From Botryotinia globosa (lineage: Eukaryota; Ascomycota; Leotiomycetes; Helotiales; Sclerotiniaceae): a stretch of DNA of 64,000 nucleotides. The notes below the pieces were generated by a model. The model saw nothing but the letters and a program-made list of their open reading frames with translations. It ran no database searches and was not told where the DNA came from. This document shows positions 35,429 to 47,568 of this stretch, piece after piece (position 1 is the first letter of the stretch; every line of letters starts with the position of its first letter). The translations under genes were made by a program, and so were the position numbers. The stretch is taken from contig RCSZ01000011.1 of the NCBI GenBank assembly GCA_014898425.1, positions 1,858,501 through 1,922,500 of the forward strand, in the 5' to 3' direction.

Positions 35429-37804
35429 CTAATTCAAGGCCATAGTCTTTTTAGCTTGTTCGTAGACGACGTATGTGATACTGACAGCAGGTACGACCTT
35501 GAATAGATTAGGCGCAAGGCCCTTGTACAAACCACGGAATCCTTCATTTTTAAGAGTCTTCTGTGCAACATCCACAATGCCAGTATAGGTTGGAGGGTGT
35601 AGGACTGTGCCTTGAGCTTGTAGTCGAGTACGGAGGAGATTGATTGGATAGACAATGCTTGCGCCGAATGCTCCCGAAAATGCGCCAATAGCGCCTGTGG
35701 CAAACGGTCCTGGCAGGGCATCTGCTTCACTGTATCCAAAGCGCTTCATATTTCGACGTGCCACGTATCCCTTTAAAGTTTCAAACGTAGCAAGATCAAT
35801 AGCAGAATAGGGGAACATGCCAACCAACCCCATTGTCAAACCTCTGTATGCGAATGGAATTCCACCTTGTTTGTACATTTGTTTCGCAGTGGCGGCAATA
35901 AGGGCATTTCCACGAAGGCCACCAGCAACAGTTTCACATTGCATTCTAGACACGAATAAGTTCAATATTCAAATTATAAGGGATAAGAAGGGCATCTCAC
36001 CGGAACTTTAAGGTATCAATCGGATAGACAACCAATCTACGATCAAGGATTAGTAGTTATTTCATGTGACTTGAATACAAGTACATACTGAGACATTATT
36101 CCAGCAAAACCACCAGCAACAAACTTTGAATAAGGGTTAATCTTCTTGGAATTACCATGTCCCTCCAATTGAGCCAGGTGTTTTTTCGCGGCTTCAAAGG
36201 AGCCAAATTTGATAGCACTTTCAGGCATAACTTTAAGGACATTTAACCCATTACCTATTCATTTGTCAGTTTGTGGTAAGAATATTTTAGGATAAACTCA
36301 CCAGCGAATAAGCTACGCATACCGCCTACTTTCCAAAGCTCCTTGATAGCAAGGATTATAGGCTGTCCAGCCATTTTAACAGCTGCAGCCGGGTTTCCCT
36401 GCTTCGCTGCTTCGAGAGGTGCACTTTTTGCAGAGACATTGGCGATGAGGTAAACTTTCAATCGATCTATGGGAGCTGTTGCTGTACGAGAGAAAATTCC
36501 GGCGATAGCACCCGCCGCGAAGTAGCCTGGATCAGGTAATATCTCCGTCAGTCTTGATCTCTCTGATGACTCTAACTTTTTAGGAACTTCGTGGGTTAGC
36601 TCTGGCCGACGTCTCCTCATAACATTGGCCATGTTTTCAGTACGTGGATGAAGTGGGTCGACAATGTGGTCATATACATCATCAACAGAGTCAATAGAAT
36701 TGATCGCTTGTACATTTGTGATGGCCATGTTTGCGATTTGGGTGTGAGGAGAAGTGGGTGAAGGTGCTTCTTCAATTTGAATTGTAGGAGTTCGGCCACG
36801 ATGCGATTCTGCGATACTAATAACTGCCCCAAAAAGAAGCTTAAGAAAATTTGTTTTGGTACCTAAGCCTTCGAGTGTGTCTTCTCGAATTGAAGTATCG
36901 CCCTCGGCGTTCACAGCTACTGCAGACTGATAATATGACAGTACGGCCTTCAAAGGTTGGGTAGAAGCTGTAGTGGGTAAAAATAGCAAGAAGTTTCTAA
37001 GAAGAATATCAATTAGGACAAATTAACTTTCAGAGGAGTCAATGATTTTGAAGTTTAGAATATATGGTCATAGTTTGGCTACCAGTACTAGGTAGTTTCA
37101 ACGGTTCGCCGGGGGTTTTAGCGGCTGCATAGCAACCATACAGAATGAAACTTTGGTAAGATATCAACATCATCTGGTATGGCTCATTCACTCGACATAA
37201 GAGAAGTGACAGTACTAACCTCCATTCATCGAATGTTATGAATCCCTTGAAGTAAAGTTAGAACATGGTCAATGGTAGATTTTCAAGACGGTGATTCTGG
37301 TACAAACATCGTGATTCATATCAACCTCTTCGAAGAATAGGTCTAATTTAGATTTCGAAATAGTAAGTCCAGCTTTCTTGAATGCAACTTGCAATTCATC
37401 TTTATCCAATCTATTATCATGATCCCTATCAATGCCTTGGAAGAGGACGAATAACTCTTTTTCGGTTTTCTCGACGAAAGTTCGAAACTCTGGAGGATGA
37501 AAGAATTAGTAAGGATGTATGAAGCTGGAAGCTGACGGAGTGCTGTTGCGTGTAGATTTTCTTGGAGGTCCATACCATCATATTGAATAACTTCATCTCC
37601 ATTTTTATCCATAGCCTTTACTGCATCTCTTAGCATATCACCGGCATTCTTCAATGGGTGATCGATCTTCCGCAGCCCCTTTTGAAGCTCTTGCAAATTA
37701 ATCTCCCCTTTCTGATTTGTATCTAATTTTCTCCATAACTGCTCAACCCTCTCGTCGCGAGCATTTTGGGTTTCTGCTACTGCGGCTACTTTTGATAGCT
37801 TCAT
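35429..37804 (-). CDS. Ca2+-regulated mitochondrial carrier (Sal1/SCaMC-like), 616 aa, 7 exons
   Basis: Exons are 37804-37576, 37489-37308, 37245-37220, 36996-36302, 36254-36089, 36036-36001 and 35945-35429. The N-terminal ~150 residues hold four EF-hands: D28TNQKGEINLQE, DKNGDEVIQYDE, DRDHDNRLDKDE and DMNHDGFITFDE; the second and fourth are rebuilt across introns. A hydrophilic linker follows, then three mitochondrial carrier repeats with signatures PIDRLK, PIDTLK and PINLLR, each followed by the expected G-rich second helix. The family exchanges ATP-Mg and phosphate across the inner mitochondrial membrane under Ca2+ control. Exons 3 and 6 are only 26 and 36 nt. The fourth intron-free block carries a ~90-residue acidic linker between EF and carrier domains. 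Head to head with cyclin C, 593 bp apart. Confidence 0.93.
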
Positions 37805-38397
37805 GATATCTTTGTTGAGTTGCGGCCGTGGGGTTATGATTTCGCAGTCATATCGTATAGTAATTGATCAATGAACTGATCAAAATTTGAGAGGATGGGG
37901 TTATCATCGATGCGAACGAGCGAGCATATCCTTCTTCGACTTTCATACCATATCAAAGTTTTAATGCGAAGTGAGGCAGCATAGGAGTGAAGTTTCAATA
38001 ATAATTCAGAGCGCAAACTTCCAAGATTCCGTCCAAAGATTAAGCTTGACCAATGAGAAATGCTTGATTGGTCGTATTACACTACCGTAGTGGGGGCAGG
38101 GTTCCCGATGTAGATCCTCAATCATTGGCAGTCAGCCTTGTCAGCCTTGGAGCCATCAGCCTCATCAGAGTTGTATCCTCATCCTGATTCATATTCGAAA
38201 CTTCAGTGAACGGGCGGTTTCCCTTCTACATTGATCAAGATATATTCTTGAAGGATTGTTCTTAAAGAAAGTGAACAAATTCTGATTTTTATAGATCTAA
38301 TTGAGCTTTGGGATAGGTTAGTGCCTCTTTGACTCTTTTGGAGATATCAAATTCAAAGTATCAGCAGAGAAACCGTTTTGCCTTCAAGCTATCTGCG
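37805..38397. promoter_or_regulatory. shared divergent promoter, carrier and cyclin C
   Basis: Only 593 bp separate the start codons of the minus-strand mitochondrial carrier and plus-strand cyclin C genes, so both promoters lie here. Position 38137-38165 contains short repeated GTCAGCC/ATCAGCC units. No sharp TATA box is evident for either side. Confidence 0.5.
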
Positions 38398-39492
38398 ATG
38401 GCTGCCAATTACTGGGAAGTAAGTTACGCTTGTTGAAGAATCATCCTTAGGATAGAAGCTAATCTTTTAATAGTCGAGTCAACGAAAACACTGGCAATTC
38501 ACACGAGAACAATTGGAGGATTTACGATCCAAACTTGAAGATGAAGATCAAGCTCTGGTACAAGCATATCCTCTGCCACAACTCAGACACTTGAGCATAT
38601 ATTTTAATCAACGTATGAACTGTTGCAGATGGTTTGAAGGGACAAATGATTGATATTTCAATGCAGAAATGACTCGACTTGGAAAACGCCTCGGTGTGCG
38701 ACAGCAAGCAATGGCCACGGCACAATTGTACATTCGTCGATTTTACTCAAAGGTCGAAATTCGGAAAACGAACCCATATTTGGTTCTGGCAACAGCAGTA
38801 TATTTGGCATGTAAAATGGAAGAATGTCCACATCATATCAGACTTGTGGTTAGTGAAGGTCGAGGATTATGGCCTGGTATGTTTCCTAGTACCTTCAATC
38901 GTGGACATTACAATCACCGAACTCGCTAACGACGATAATAGAATATTTCAGTAATGATACTTCGAGGCTTGGGGAATGTGAATTCTTTTTGATCTCCGAA
39001 ATGAGTTCACAAATGATTGTCCATCATCCTTATAGGAGTTTGACTGCTCTTCAAGGAACTTTCTCCCTCACAGCAGAAGAATCCAATCTTGCTTGGTCTA
39101 TTGTAAATGACCATTACATGACGGACTTACCTCTATTTTACGCGCCACATACCATTGCTATTATGGCTATTCTTCTAGCGCTTGTACTTCGCCCAAATGC
39201 GACTGGAATTCAATCTGCTAGTGGTTCCTCGGCTAGCAATATTGCAAGTGCCGCACAAGCTGCATTAACGACCGCTGGTCAAGCGAAAGGCGGAATCCCT
39301 GAGAGGCAAGGAGGAAGAACGAAAGTACAAAAATTAGCAAGTTGGCTTGCTGAAAGCACTATTGATGTCGAAGCGATTGTTGATTGCACGCAAGAAATGA
39401 TATCATTTTATGAAGCTCAAGAGCACTACAATGAAAAGCTTACAAGGGAACAAATAAACCGATTTATTAAAGCTCGAGGTTTGGATAAGTGA
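38398..39492 (+). CDS. SSN8: cyclin C, Mediator kinase-module cyclin, 306 aa, 4 exons
   Basis: Exons are 38398-38418 (21 nt), 38474-38612, 38667-38876 and 38942-39492. The protein begins MAANYWESSQRKHW, the standard start of fungal cyclin C, followed by a cyclin box with [40 protein letters not shown] and a junction-rebuilt [25 protein letters not shown]. The second cyclin fold includes HPYRSL and [21 protein letters not shown]. Cyclin C pairs with Cdk8 (Ssn3/Srb10) in the Mediator kinase module and represses or tunes RNA polymerase II transcription. There is a low-complexity Ala/Ser/Gly insertion in the second fold, common in filamentous fungi. The symbol follows yeast usage. Confidence 0.95.
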
Positions 39493-40781
39493 ATCAAGTT
39501 TATGAGATAGGATGCGAAATGGATGAGATTTCGAAGCGTTTCAGTCGCATTCATTGGAAAGATCCTATTTGATGAAGCAAAGGAAAGAGGGGAGTGGATG
39601 TTATACACAGTCCGAGAAATAAAGCCTCTCTGAATTCGAACTCGAGCAACATAAATTCTCTTCTTGTTGGCAGCATGCAAACAGAAAAATGTGGAATTTC
39701 ATCCCGGCAATTACCCAAACAATCTTCGACGTAGTCATGCCCGATACTCACAGAGTAAAGAATCGTGGCCAAAATTAAACGCTATGGAGACTAGAAAGAC
39801 CTACCATCGACTCTATGGATAAGCTTGATCTGACTACATTGCATGGCATAGCATATCCGTTACAGCCAGTCTAGCATTATTCGAATTTCTCTTCAAATTC
39901 CACTTGAGCAATTCAGTAAGTAGATATTGAGTAGTTTACTGGCTACCTTGCTGGATAGATCTCCATATCGTGAGAATTCCATGTCGCTAACATCACATTC
40001 GATCTCAATATCGACACGTGTCTCGAAATTTGGAGGAAGAATATAGTATACAAGGATTCGATTTGAATGTTTTTGAAGACATTCAGAGTGTGTTTTGTAT
40101 GACGTGGCGGGGATAACAGGTGATTGGTCTGAGGTGTTAAGCTGCGGAGACTGGAGACAGGAGATAGAAATAGAATCATCCAATATTCATAATACTTGGG
40201 AATTCATTTGCGTTTTGTTATTTTGCATGTATATATATCTAAATAGCATTGTGAGAATCTCGTTCAGTGAGGATAACCTCGCATATCGTGTGGTTGATGA
40301 GTCTTCATTCTGTAGTGTTAAAGCTGCTCGTTTATACTTTTACTGGTGACTCCTTTTCTACCTCGCTTTTTTATCCTCGTGATCAGATGGTTTGGCCTTG
40401 GGCTTGGGCTTGAGCTTGTTCTAAACTTATTTGGGTAGCTAGGTATCTAAGATTATTCGTATATGGTATTGTATTGTATTGTAGGATATCTAAGTGTATC
40501 TATAGATAAAGAGTGTGTATGTTGGGATGAGTTGGGATGAGTTGGGATGGGATGGGATGGTATTCCTATTATACGTATAGCAAGCATACCCCCATCCATA
40601 CTCATTCGTATCTCGACATGATGTTTAGTTTTCAGTTAACGAATACCCCTTTCCTTCCGCTCCTCCTCTTCTTCCTTCCTCCCATTCCTCTGAACCCTTT
40701 GAAGAAATGAAACTGAAACGAAATGAAACGAAACGAGCTTAACGGAATGAAAATGGACGAGTATTGGATAATGCATACTGG

Positions 40782-40837
40782 GTAATGCGTAATGCGTAAT
40801 GTGTAATGCGTAATGCGTAATGCGTAATGCGCAATGC
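40782..40837. repeat. 7-bp repeat GTAATGC, 8 copies
   Basis: Eight tandem 7-bp units, mostly GTAATGC with single variants GTAATGT and GCAATGC. Confidence 0.9.
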
Positions 40838-42318
40838 GTAACACATACTTGAGTGATAATAAATACCTAGTAGGTAGGTGAAATGGCGGGGTAGATACTA
40901 AACATATTCATGCTACTTCATATACTATGCATACTATCCTATCCTATCCTATTGTAATATAATATAAAATGCTATGCTATACTATAGGTATAACAAACTA
41001 AAACTAAAAACGAAGAATTAAAAAGTAAAACGTAAATATTAAACATCAGAATATAGAGTATAAGTTAAGTAGGTGGGTGAGTATATCTCTCCTCATTTTT
41101 ACCAAGTACTCATCTATATACATAATAGATATATATTTAGAAAGCGATATTTGTAGATAATATCTCCCCTTTCCCCCTTATTCCTCTTATAAATTAATTC
41201 AACTCTAGAATCTAGAATTCAAGAAAAAAGAAAGGAAAAAAGCCCTCCCCCTCAAATCTATATCTATTATATGTGCCTATATATATACAAATAGAATCTT
41301 TATTATATTATTCTCTTTCATTTTGTATTTATTTATCTTATATTTTATATTTTAAATTTGTTATATAACATAACATTATAGCATTACATATTATTTTTTA
41401 TTATATAAATATCACTTAATATTAAGCAAGTCTTATTCCTAAATATAATATAGTAGAATATAGTTTCTATTTATTTATTTATTAATTCAGAATTATTTAG
41501 CATATTTTATTAATAATAGATTAGTGATAGTGGTTAGAAAGTATATCAAAATTATATTAATTTGTAGAGGTATATATAATTAAAAAAGGGAGAATAATTG
41601 AATAATACTAGTATTATATTATAATATATTAGACCGATAGTAGTAGACTTGAAAATTCGAATACCCTATTAGAATATATCAATTATATATTATATTATAT
41701 GACATCCATACCTATCTAGATATCTATTTACATAGTAAGTAGTATAATTTCGGAAAATCAAATTATATTTTATTAACAAATATATTATACAATATATATA
41801 TCACTATATCTAATAGTTAGTGTATAAAGTAAATATAATTTAGAGTTTGCAAAGTAAGTAGATAGATAATCTGATTTATTAGTATATTATAGTCTCACCT
41901 TTCTATTGATAGGGATGAATTTGAAGTTGCTATTATCATTAAATTTGTAATTATTATTAAAGCTGTAATTATTATTAAAGTTGTAATCATTATTAAAGTT
42001 GTAATCTTATATATAAATCTTATAACCTAGAAACCAAATTCTTGTAATTCTTCAAATAAGATTTACTTATTATTATAAATAACCAGGTATCGAATATCTA
42101 TCTATTCATCTCTTGCCTATGTATATATACATACCTCTACCAGCTTAAATATAAATATCAAATATCAAATATCAAATACATAAGCCCACGCCCGATCTCA
42201 AGAAAGACATTACATCTTTATGAAAGAAATAAAGAGTCCCCTCGAAATCAAGGGTGCGCGGGTATAAGTAGGATAGGCTTGTTGATTAAGTATTCAAGCT
42301 TACATTGGATTCAATCTA

Positions 42319-42668
42319 TAGAAAAACTTGACTATACCGGACTGGGATATATCGAAATAATTTTCTTATTTGAATACTTTTTATATAGTGATATTGGATT
42401 TTTTGGATATATCGATATATCGAATACTTGTTTCGTAAATCTAATATAAATTTTGATAATAAATCTAATTAAATAAGCTTTTTTTTTTATTAATAAATAT
42501 AATTCGCTTTAATTATATAATTTTTCCCAAAAAAATATCGAGGTTTGGAATTGAAATCAGATACAAATTTTGATTAGAAAACTTAGGCTATTATTTTTAT
42601 ATCGGAATCTTGGATATATCGGATTTAATTGATCTAAAATCTCAGTTCGATATAATCAAGTTCTTTTG
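42319..42668. mobile_element. TIR element A, 350 bp, TA target duplication
   Basis: The left end (42319-42347) and inverted right end (42640-42668) match over about 29 bp around a core AACTTGA-Y-TATA-Y-CG-R-ACTG-R-GAT; every mismatch is a transition. TA dinucleotides flank both sides (42317-42318, 42669-42670). The interior is AT-rich without coding capacity. It fits a Tc1/mariner-superfamily MITE that has suffered RIP-type mutation. Confidence 0.65.
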
Positions 42669-42670
42669 TA

Positions 42671-43179
42671 AGAGTTCTAGCCCCTGCTCACTGTATATAT
42701 AATGCTTTTCCAGTTAAAATATGAGATTATTCAACTTTTTATATCCTAGTTTATTTTTTATAATAAGAGATAAAATTAGATTTTTTTAAAAAAAAATGTT
42801 ATTTAATTAATTAGATTTTATAAAAAAATAAATAGAATTTTTTTATTTTTTTGAAATAGGATTTGAAAAGGTTAAAATTGAAAATTTTAAACTTTAATGA
42901 AAATTTGCTTATTTTGTATAAGAAAAATATTATATATTAGAATTTTTTAAAAAAATTGATTTCAATACTATATAATTATTCAATAAAAATAATAATAAAT
43001 ATTTCAAATAATTTTTTATATCTTGATTTTATTTATTTATTATTTTCAATTTTTAAAAAAAGAAAATATAAAGATTTGAATGAAATATTTAATATAATAA
43101 TTTGTATAGGAAAACCTTATTTTTGTAGGGATTTTGTTACATTTGTTACAGAGGTGCGGTGAGCAGAGGCTAGAACTCT
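42671..43179. mobile_element. TIR element B, 509 bp, abuts element A
   Basis: The left end begins AGAGTTCTAGCCCCTGCTCA (42671-42690) and the right end (43157-43179) is its inverted copy with two transition differences over 23 bp. TA flanks both sides (42669-42670 shared with element A; 43180-43181). The interior is the most AT-rich DNA in the window and holds a 68-codon open frame of Ile/Lys/Asn-rich composition that I do not take as a gene. Confidence 0.65.
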
Positions 43180-43933
43180 TACCTACCTCGCCTCAGCCTC
43201 CCTAGTAATCACCAATACGCACAACTCAGAATCAGATCATTAGAGTAGTAGCTAGTATTATACATATCTCATTATTTATATATGCATCTACTCATCTAAA
43301 TCAATTAATGAATCAATAAAAGAAAGTATAAATACAGTTGTTATATACTATTTCATTATAAAACGAATATGAATAATGTGCGTGGTGGATGAGTGGATGA
43401 GAGTGCGAGTATATATACTATATATCTGCTAATGAGATATACTAACTATACTAGCCATCGGGGAAAAAGAATTTTTCAGACCGTGAATTCGTAAAAGCTT
43501 TTTCTCTTATTTCTTTAATTTTTATGGGGGCTAACCCCCAAACCCCCGATCCTCGCTATACTCGAGGTTTAATTATAAATAATAATAATCTATTTATATA
43601 AGGAATTACAATTATTCTTCAATAATACTAGAGGCCTACAAGCCCCCAAACTCCTTGCTTTTTGAGAAAGTATTATATAATTATATTTATAATTATAAAA
43701 ATCTATAAAAAAATATTTATTGAAAGCTTACAAACGAAATCGATTTATCTTTTTCTTTTTTTATTTAGATTTTTTAATTTTATTCAGATTTTAGTAAATC
43801 ACTTTACATCAGATTATCAATTATACTATTGAACTATGAAAGCTATAGTATTAAAATAATTTTTATTAATATTAGATTAGCGATATTCAATATAAACCTC
43901 TTTTAATTGATTATATAAGCTTTAATTATATTT

Positions 43934-44134
43934 ATATTATTTCAACTTCAATCTTTTATAAAAACCTTAGTTTTGAAGCTAGCAATATAAAAAATATATT
44001 ATTTGAAAGCCTTTAATCTCTTATATATAGTTATTACTTTTTTTCTTTTTCATTTAATTCATATTAGCTTAAATAAACTAATTCAAAAGATTCTACTATT
44101 AATTTAATCATAATATCGATCAAAAAAACTAAAC
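43934..44134. repeat. direct repeat copy 1 (RIP-like pair)
   Basis: A 201-bp unit repeated 216 bp downstream. The two copies differ at about 16 sites, of which about 15 are C/T or G/A transitions by my reading, in both directions. This is the mark of RIP on a duplicated sequence. Confidence 0.8.
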
Positions 44135-44149
44135 GCTCTAGTTATATTA

Positions 44150-44350
44150 ATACTATTTCAACTTCAATCTTTTATAAAAACCTTAGTTTTGAAACTAACA
44201 ATATAAAAAATATATTATTTGAAAGCCTTTAATCTCTTATATATAATTATTACTTTTTTTCTTTTTTATTCAATTCATATTAACTTAAATAAACTGATTC
44301 AAAAAATTCTACTATTAATTCAATTACAACACCAATCAGAAAAACTATAC
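44150..44350. repeat. direct repeat copy 2 (RIP-like pair)
   Basis: Second copy of the 201-bp unit, separated from the first by 15 bp. For example GAAGCTAGCA in copy 1 reads GAAACTAACA here. Confidence 0.8.
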
Positions 44351-45719
44351 TAGCCGAAAAAACTAAACTTCAACCAATAGAAAGTTTCGCACATTACTTT
44401 ACTTATAACCAATCAAAGGGAATCTTATATATACCAATTGACAAATTTGCTATGATTATAGAGATATATGATTACATAATACATGAGTACAAAAAAACTT
44501 GACTTGCTTCTTACAAATCCATTATAATATAAATCTATTAGATCTAATAAATAATTATAATTATAATTATCAGAATCCTTTCCTCTATTTCATAATATAT
44601 ATACCTCCCTCGCCTCCCTCGCCTCTCTATCTATAGTATATATCAAGCATTACAAGAATCATAAGAATAGTATACATCTATACCACACACATATATATAT
44701 ATATACATATACCCAATAAACAATACCCATAATAAAATACATAAATTTCACAAAACCGAAAAATCCATCAAAAGTTCAAGATAGAAAGAGGAAAATAATT
44801 GTTTAATTATTTATCAAGAAACCTACCGGTTTCTCTCACCCCATCAGTTCGTTTATTCGTAAGTAATTCGATTCGATATCATACCATACCATATCATACC
44901 ATAATACGCAAGGTCCGTATCGGTATGTGGTGGATGAAAATTGAAACGTCTTCTGTATGATCCATATGTATGATATGTATGATATAGCATGGAATCCAAG
45001 GAGTACCTAGATAGGTATTGGGATATCGATACGGGATCTGCATTTACATGATGGATATGATTAACCTTAACGCTGTGGCGCTGAGGGCGGGTAATTGTAA
45101 TTGTTCATTCATAGGTGTACGTTGTAATTTCTTATTTTGGGTTCTTATTTTGAGTCGGTGGGTTGTGGTGTCTAATTGATTATTTATTTATTTTAAGATT
45201 ATCTATGGGAACACTTACAATCTATCAGTACATATATAGTTACCCGTGGATCTAGTCAATATCTATTGCATTGAGTTGAGTAGTTTCATAGTATAGTCTC
45301 ATAGCACTGTAGTATTCTGCTGTGCATACAGATATATATAGATATAGATGTCGACAGTGGGACTGGGAATCTGGGATGGAGAACAGGAGTGTATATATGT
45401 GTGATATGATCCTAGATTGTTCCAGATTCTAAGTATTTGTATTTGTTCTTTGCTTGGTCTTGGCTTGTTTGTGGTTTGTGGTGTGGTTGGGTTTGGGGTT
45501 TGGTAGGGGAGAGGAGAGGAGAGGAGGGGAGGGGAGGGGAGGGGATTGATTGTGTGGTTGGGTTTGGGGTTTGGGGTTCACTGGTGGTTTGAGAGATGAA
45601 TGGTTGAGCTTGGAGTTTGGATTGGATTGGATTGAATTGGTGGGTTGGTGGGAAGATAGATAGAGAGATAAATAGATATAAAAAATATATAGATTAAAAA
45701 CATGAATAAATAGATAAAG

Positions 45720-45860
45720 GTATATAAATAAAATAAAATAAAATAAAATAAAAACAATAGAGTAGAGTAAAAAAGAGTAAAGAAGAAAAAAGAAGAAAAG
45801 AAGAAAAAAAGAAGAAAAAAGAAAGAAAGAAGAAAAAGAGAAAGAAAAGAAAACGAAAGT
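45720..45860 (+). repeat. polypurine low-complexity tract
   Basis: AAATA pentamers followed by an almost uninterrupted run of A and G (AAAGAAG-type). The antisense frame reads as Phe/Leu/Ser-rich low complexity and is not a gene. Confidence 0.8.
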
Positions 45861-46557
45861 CAAATAAAGTATCGTCTACTCATCTCATCTCATTTCATCT
45901 CAAATAGTATAATATAAGATACAATTCGGAAAACAGAGTACACCTGTAATACAATACAAGAATAAACATCTAATAGGCTTAATAAAGAAGCGAGAGAGAT
46001 AGAGTTGTATGGGTGGATAGCAGTCGGTACATCGGTATTGCTATATGAAAAGGAATCATAATCTTTTGTAATAGGTAATACTAGTAGGTAAGCAGGTAGG
46101 TGGTATTTAATCTGTATGGAGTTTTGAGATCAAGGACTTTCTTTATGGTTGTATGTAGATATAGTGTAGATGTTTATTTAGGAGGTCTTGATCTAATGTA
46201 CTCCGTATATGAGTGTAGTAAATGGAGTACTATATATATTAAGATCTTAGCATCAATCTATCACACAGATTCACACTGTTCTACATTGAGTATTCCGAAG
46301 TCCATGGGTATTCATTTATTCATTTGTTATTCATTCATCTGTCCGTTGGTAGTCTATCGGTTTATCAATCCATCTATTTTTGGATGTCCACATATTAATT
46401 AACCTGACGGAGTACGGAGAATCTGATGGGTGATGAATCTAATGAATGAATGATTCAATACTACCTACCTAGGTTCATTCCACTCGGGACGGAGAGATGG
46501 AGATGGAGATGCAGATGGAGATGCAGATGGACATGAGGGAGGGATGGAATATCTCAA

Positions 46558-46587
46558 TTTCGATTTCGATTTCGATTTCGATTTCGA
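46558..46587. repeat. hexamer TTTCGA, 5 copies
   Basis: Five tandem TTTCGA units. A TACCTAGGTA palindrome follows at 46600-46609. Confidence 0.85.
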
Positions 46588-47391
46588 GGCTTGGCTCTTT
46601 ACCTAGGTAGGAAGTAGGCACGCATAGGATTATGGACTATGGACTATGGACTATGAACGGACTATTATGGATGGAGGCGAGGTGGGCGAGGTGGGTTAAG
46701 ATTAAATAAATATGGAATTTTATGGGATTTTCATCTTAGGTGGTTGCATCGGAAGCTGGAGATGGATATGATGAGTATGGCTGTGTAGACTATAGACTAT
46801 AGACTATAGTCTATAGTCGTGTAGAAGTGGGAATGTATCTAATGAGATGATTTTGGAGAGGATGATTATCTACTACAACCTGGAAGTGATTGGAAATGGG
46901 GACTTGGTATTAGATGAGTGTGTTATTAAACGAGGACTTGTTATTCCATTGAGATGGATGATTCTTGGTATTGTATCATGAGAATCTTGCTCAAATAATG
47001 TAGAGTCAAGTAATCACTATTACATTCAAAAGTTCATACACCTTCCCAATTGCATAGTGCCATTTCAATGTCAACCCCAAAAGTCTCACAAAGTCCCATG
47101 AACAGATGAGAAAGTAAAACTCCCCTTGAACTTCATTTCTATTCGTTGACCCTTCTTAGACGCTTCTTTAGATTCCCTCTTCAAACTCTCCGTTCCATTT
47201 CAATCCATCCGACTAGAGTAATTATGGGGGAAAGTCAGAAACTAGACTGTAGATGCTTGGATCTAAGCAGTTGTGTTGTTGTTGTTGTTGTTGTTGATCT
47301 AGTCCGTTTGAGATCATCTTCTCATGCACACTTGTCATGCAGGAGCGTGAGTGTGAGGCGTGTGAATGGTGGAAGAGAAGCGTGGGAGTCT

Positions 47392-47454
47392 TGGTCCTGG
47401 TGGTCCTGGTGGTCCTGGTGGTCCTGGTGGTCCTGGTGGTCCTGGTGGTCCTGA
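47392..47454. repeat. 9-bp minisatellite, 7 copies
   Basis: Seven tandem units of TGGTCCTGG, the last imperfect. In frame it would code Trp-Ser-Trp repeats, but no gene context supports translation. Confidence 0.93.
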
Positions 47455-47504
47455 GTATGGCCTTGATTAGCTGATGAGATGCTGTGTGTGGTGTGAGGTG
47501 TGTT

Positions 47505-47568
47505 GCAGAGTGGCAGAGTGGCAGAGTGGCAGAGTGGCAGAGTGGCAGAGTGGCAGAGTGGTAGAGTG
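47505..47568. repeat. 8-bp minisatellite, 8 copies
   Basis: Seven exact units of GCAGAGTG, then GTAGAGTG and a decayed ATAGAGTC. It lies 50 bp from the unrelated 9-bp array. Confidence 0.93.

Noticed and set aside
42956..43162. 68-codon frame inside TIR element B
   Set aside because: Ile/Lys/Asn-rich reading expected by chance in extremely AT-rich DNA; no transposase motif.
43530..43660. C-rich islands (GGGGGCTAACCCCC and AAGCCCCCAAAC) in AT-rich DNA
   Set aside because: They look like remnants of a repeat end, but I could not define borders, inverted ends or a target duplication.
45429..45863. 144-aa Phe/Leu/Ser-rich minus-strand frame
   Set aside because: Low-complexity polypurine/polypyrimidine sequence; no domain.
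47146..47454. Trp-Ser-Trp repeat frame
   Set aside because: Translation of the 9-bp minisatellite; no gene context.
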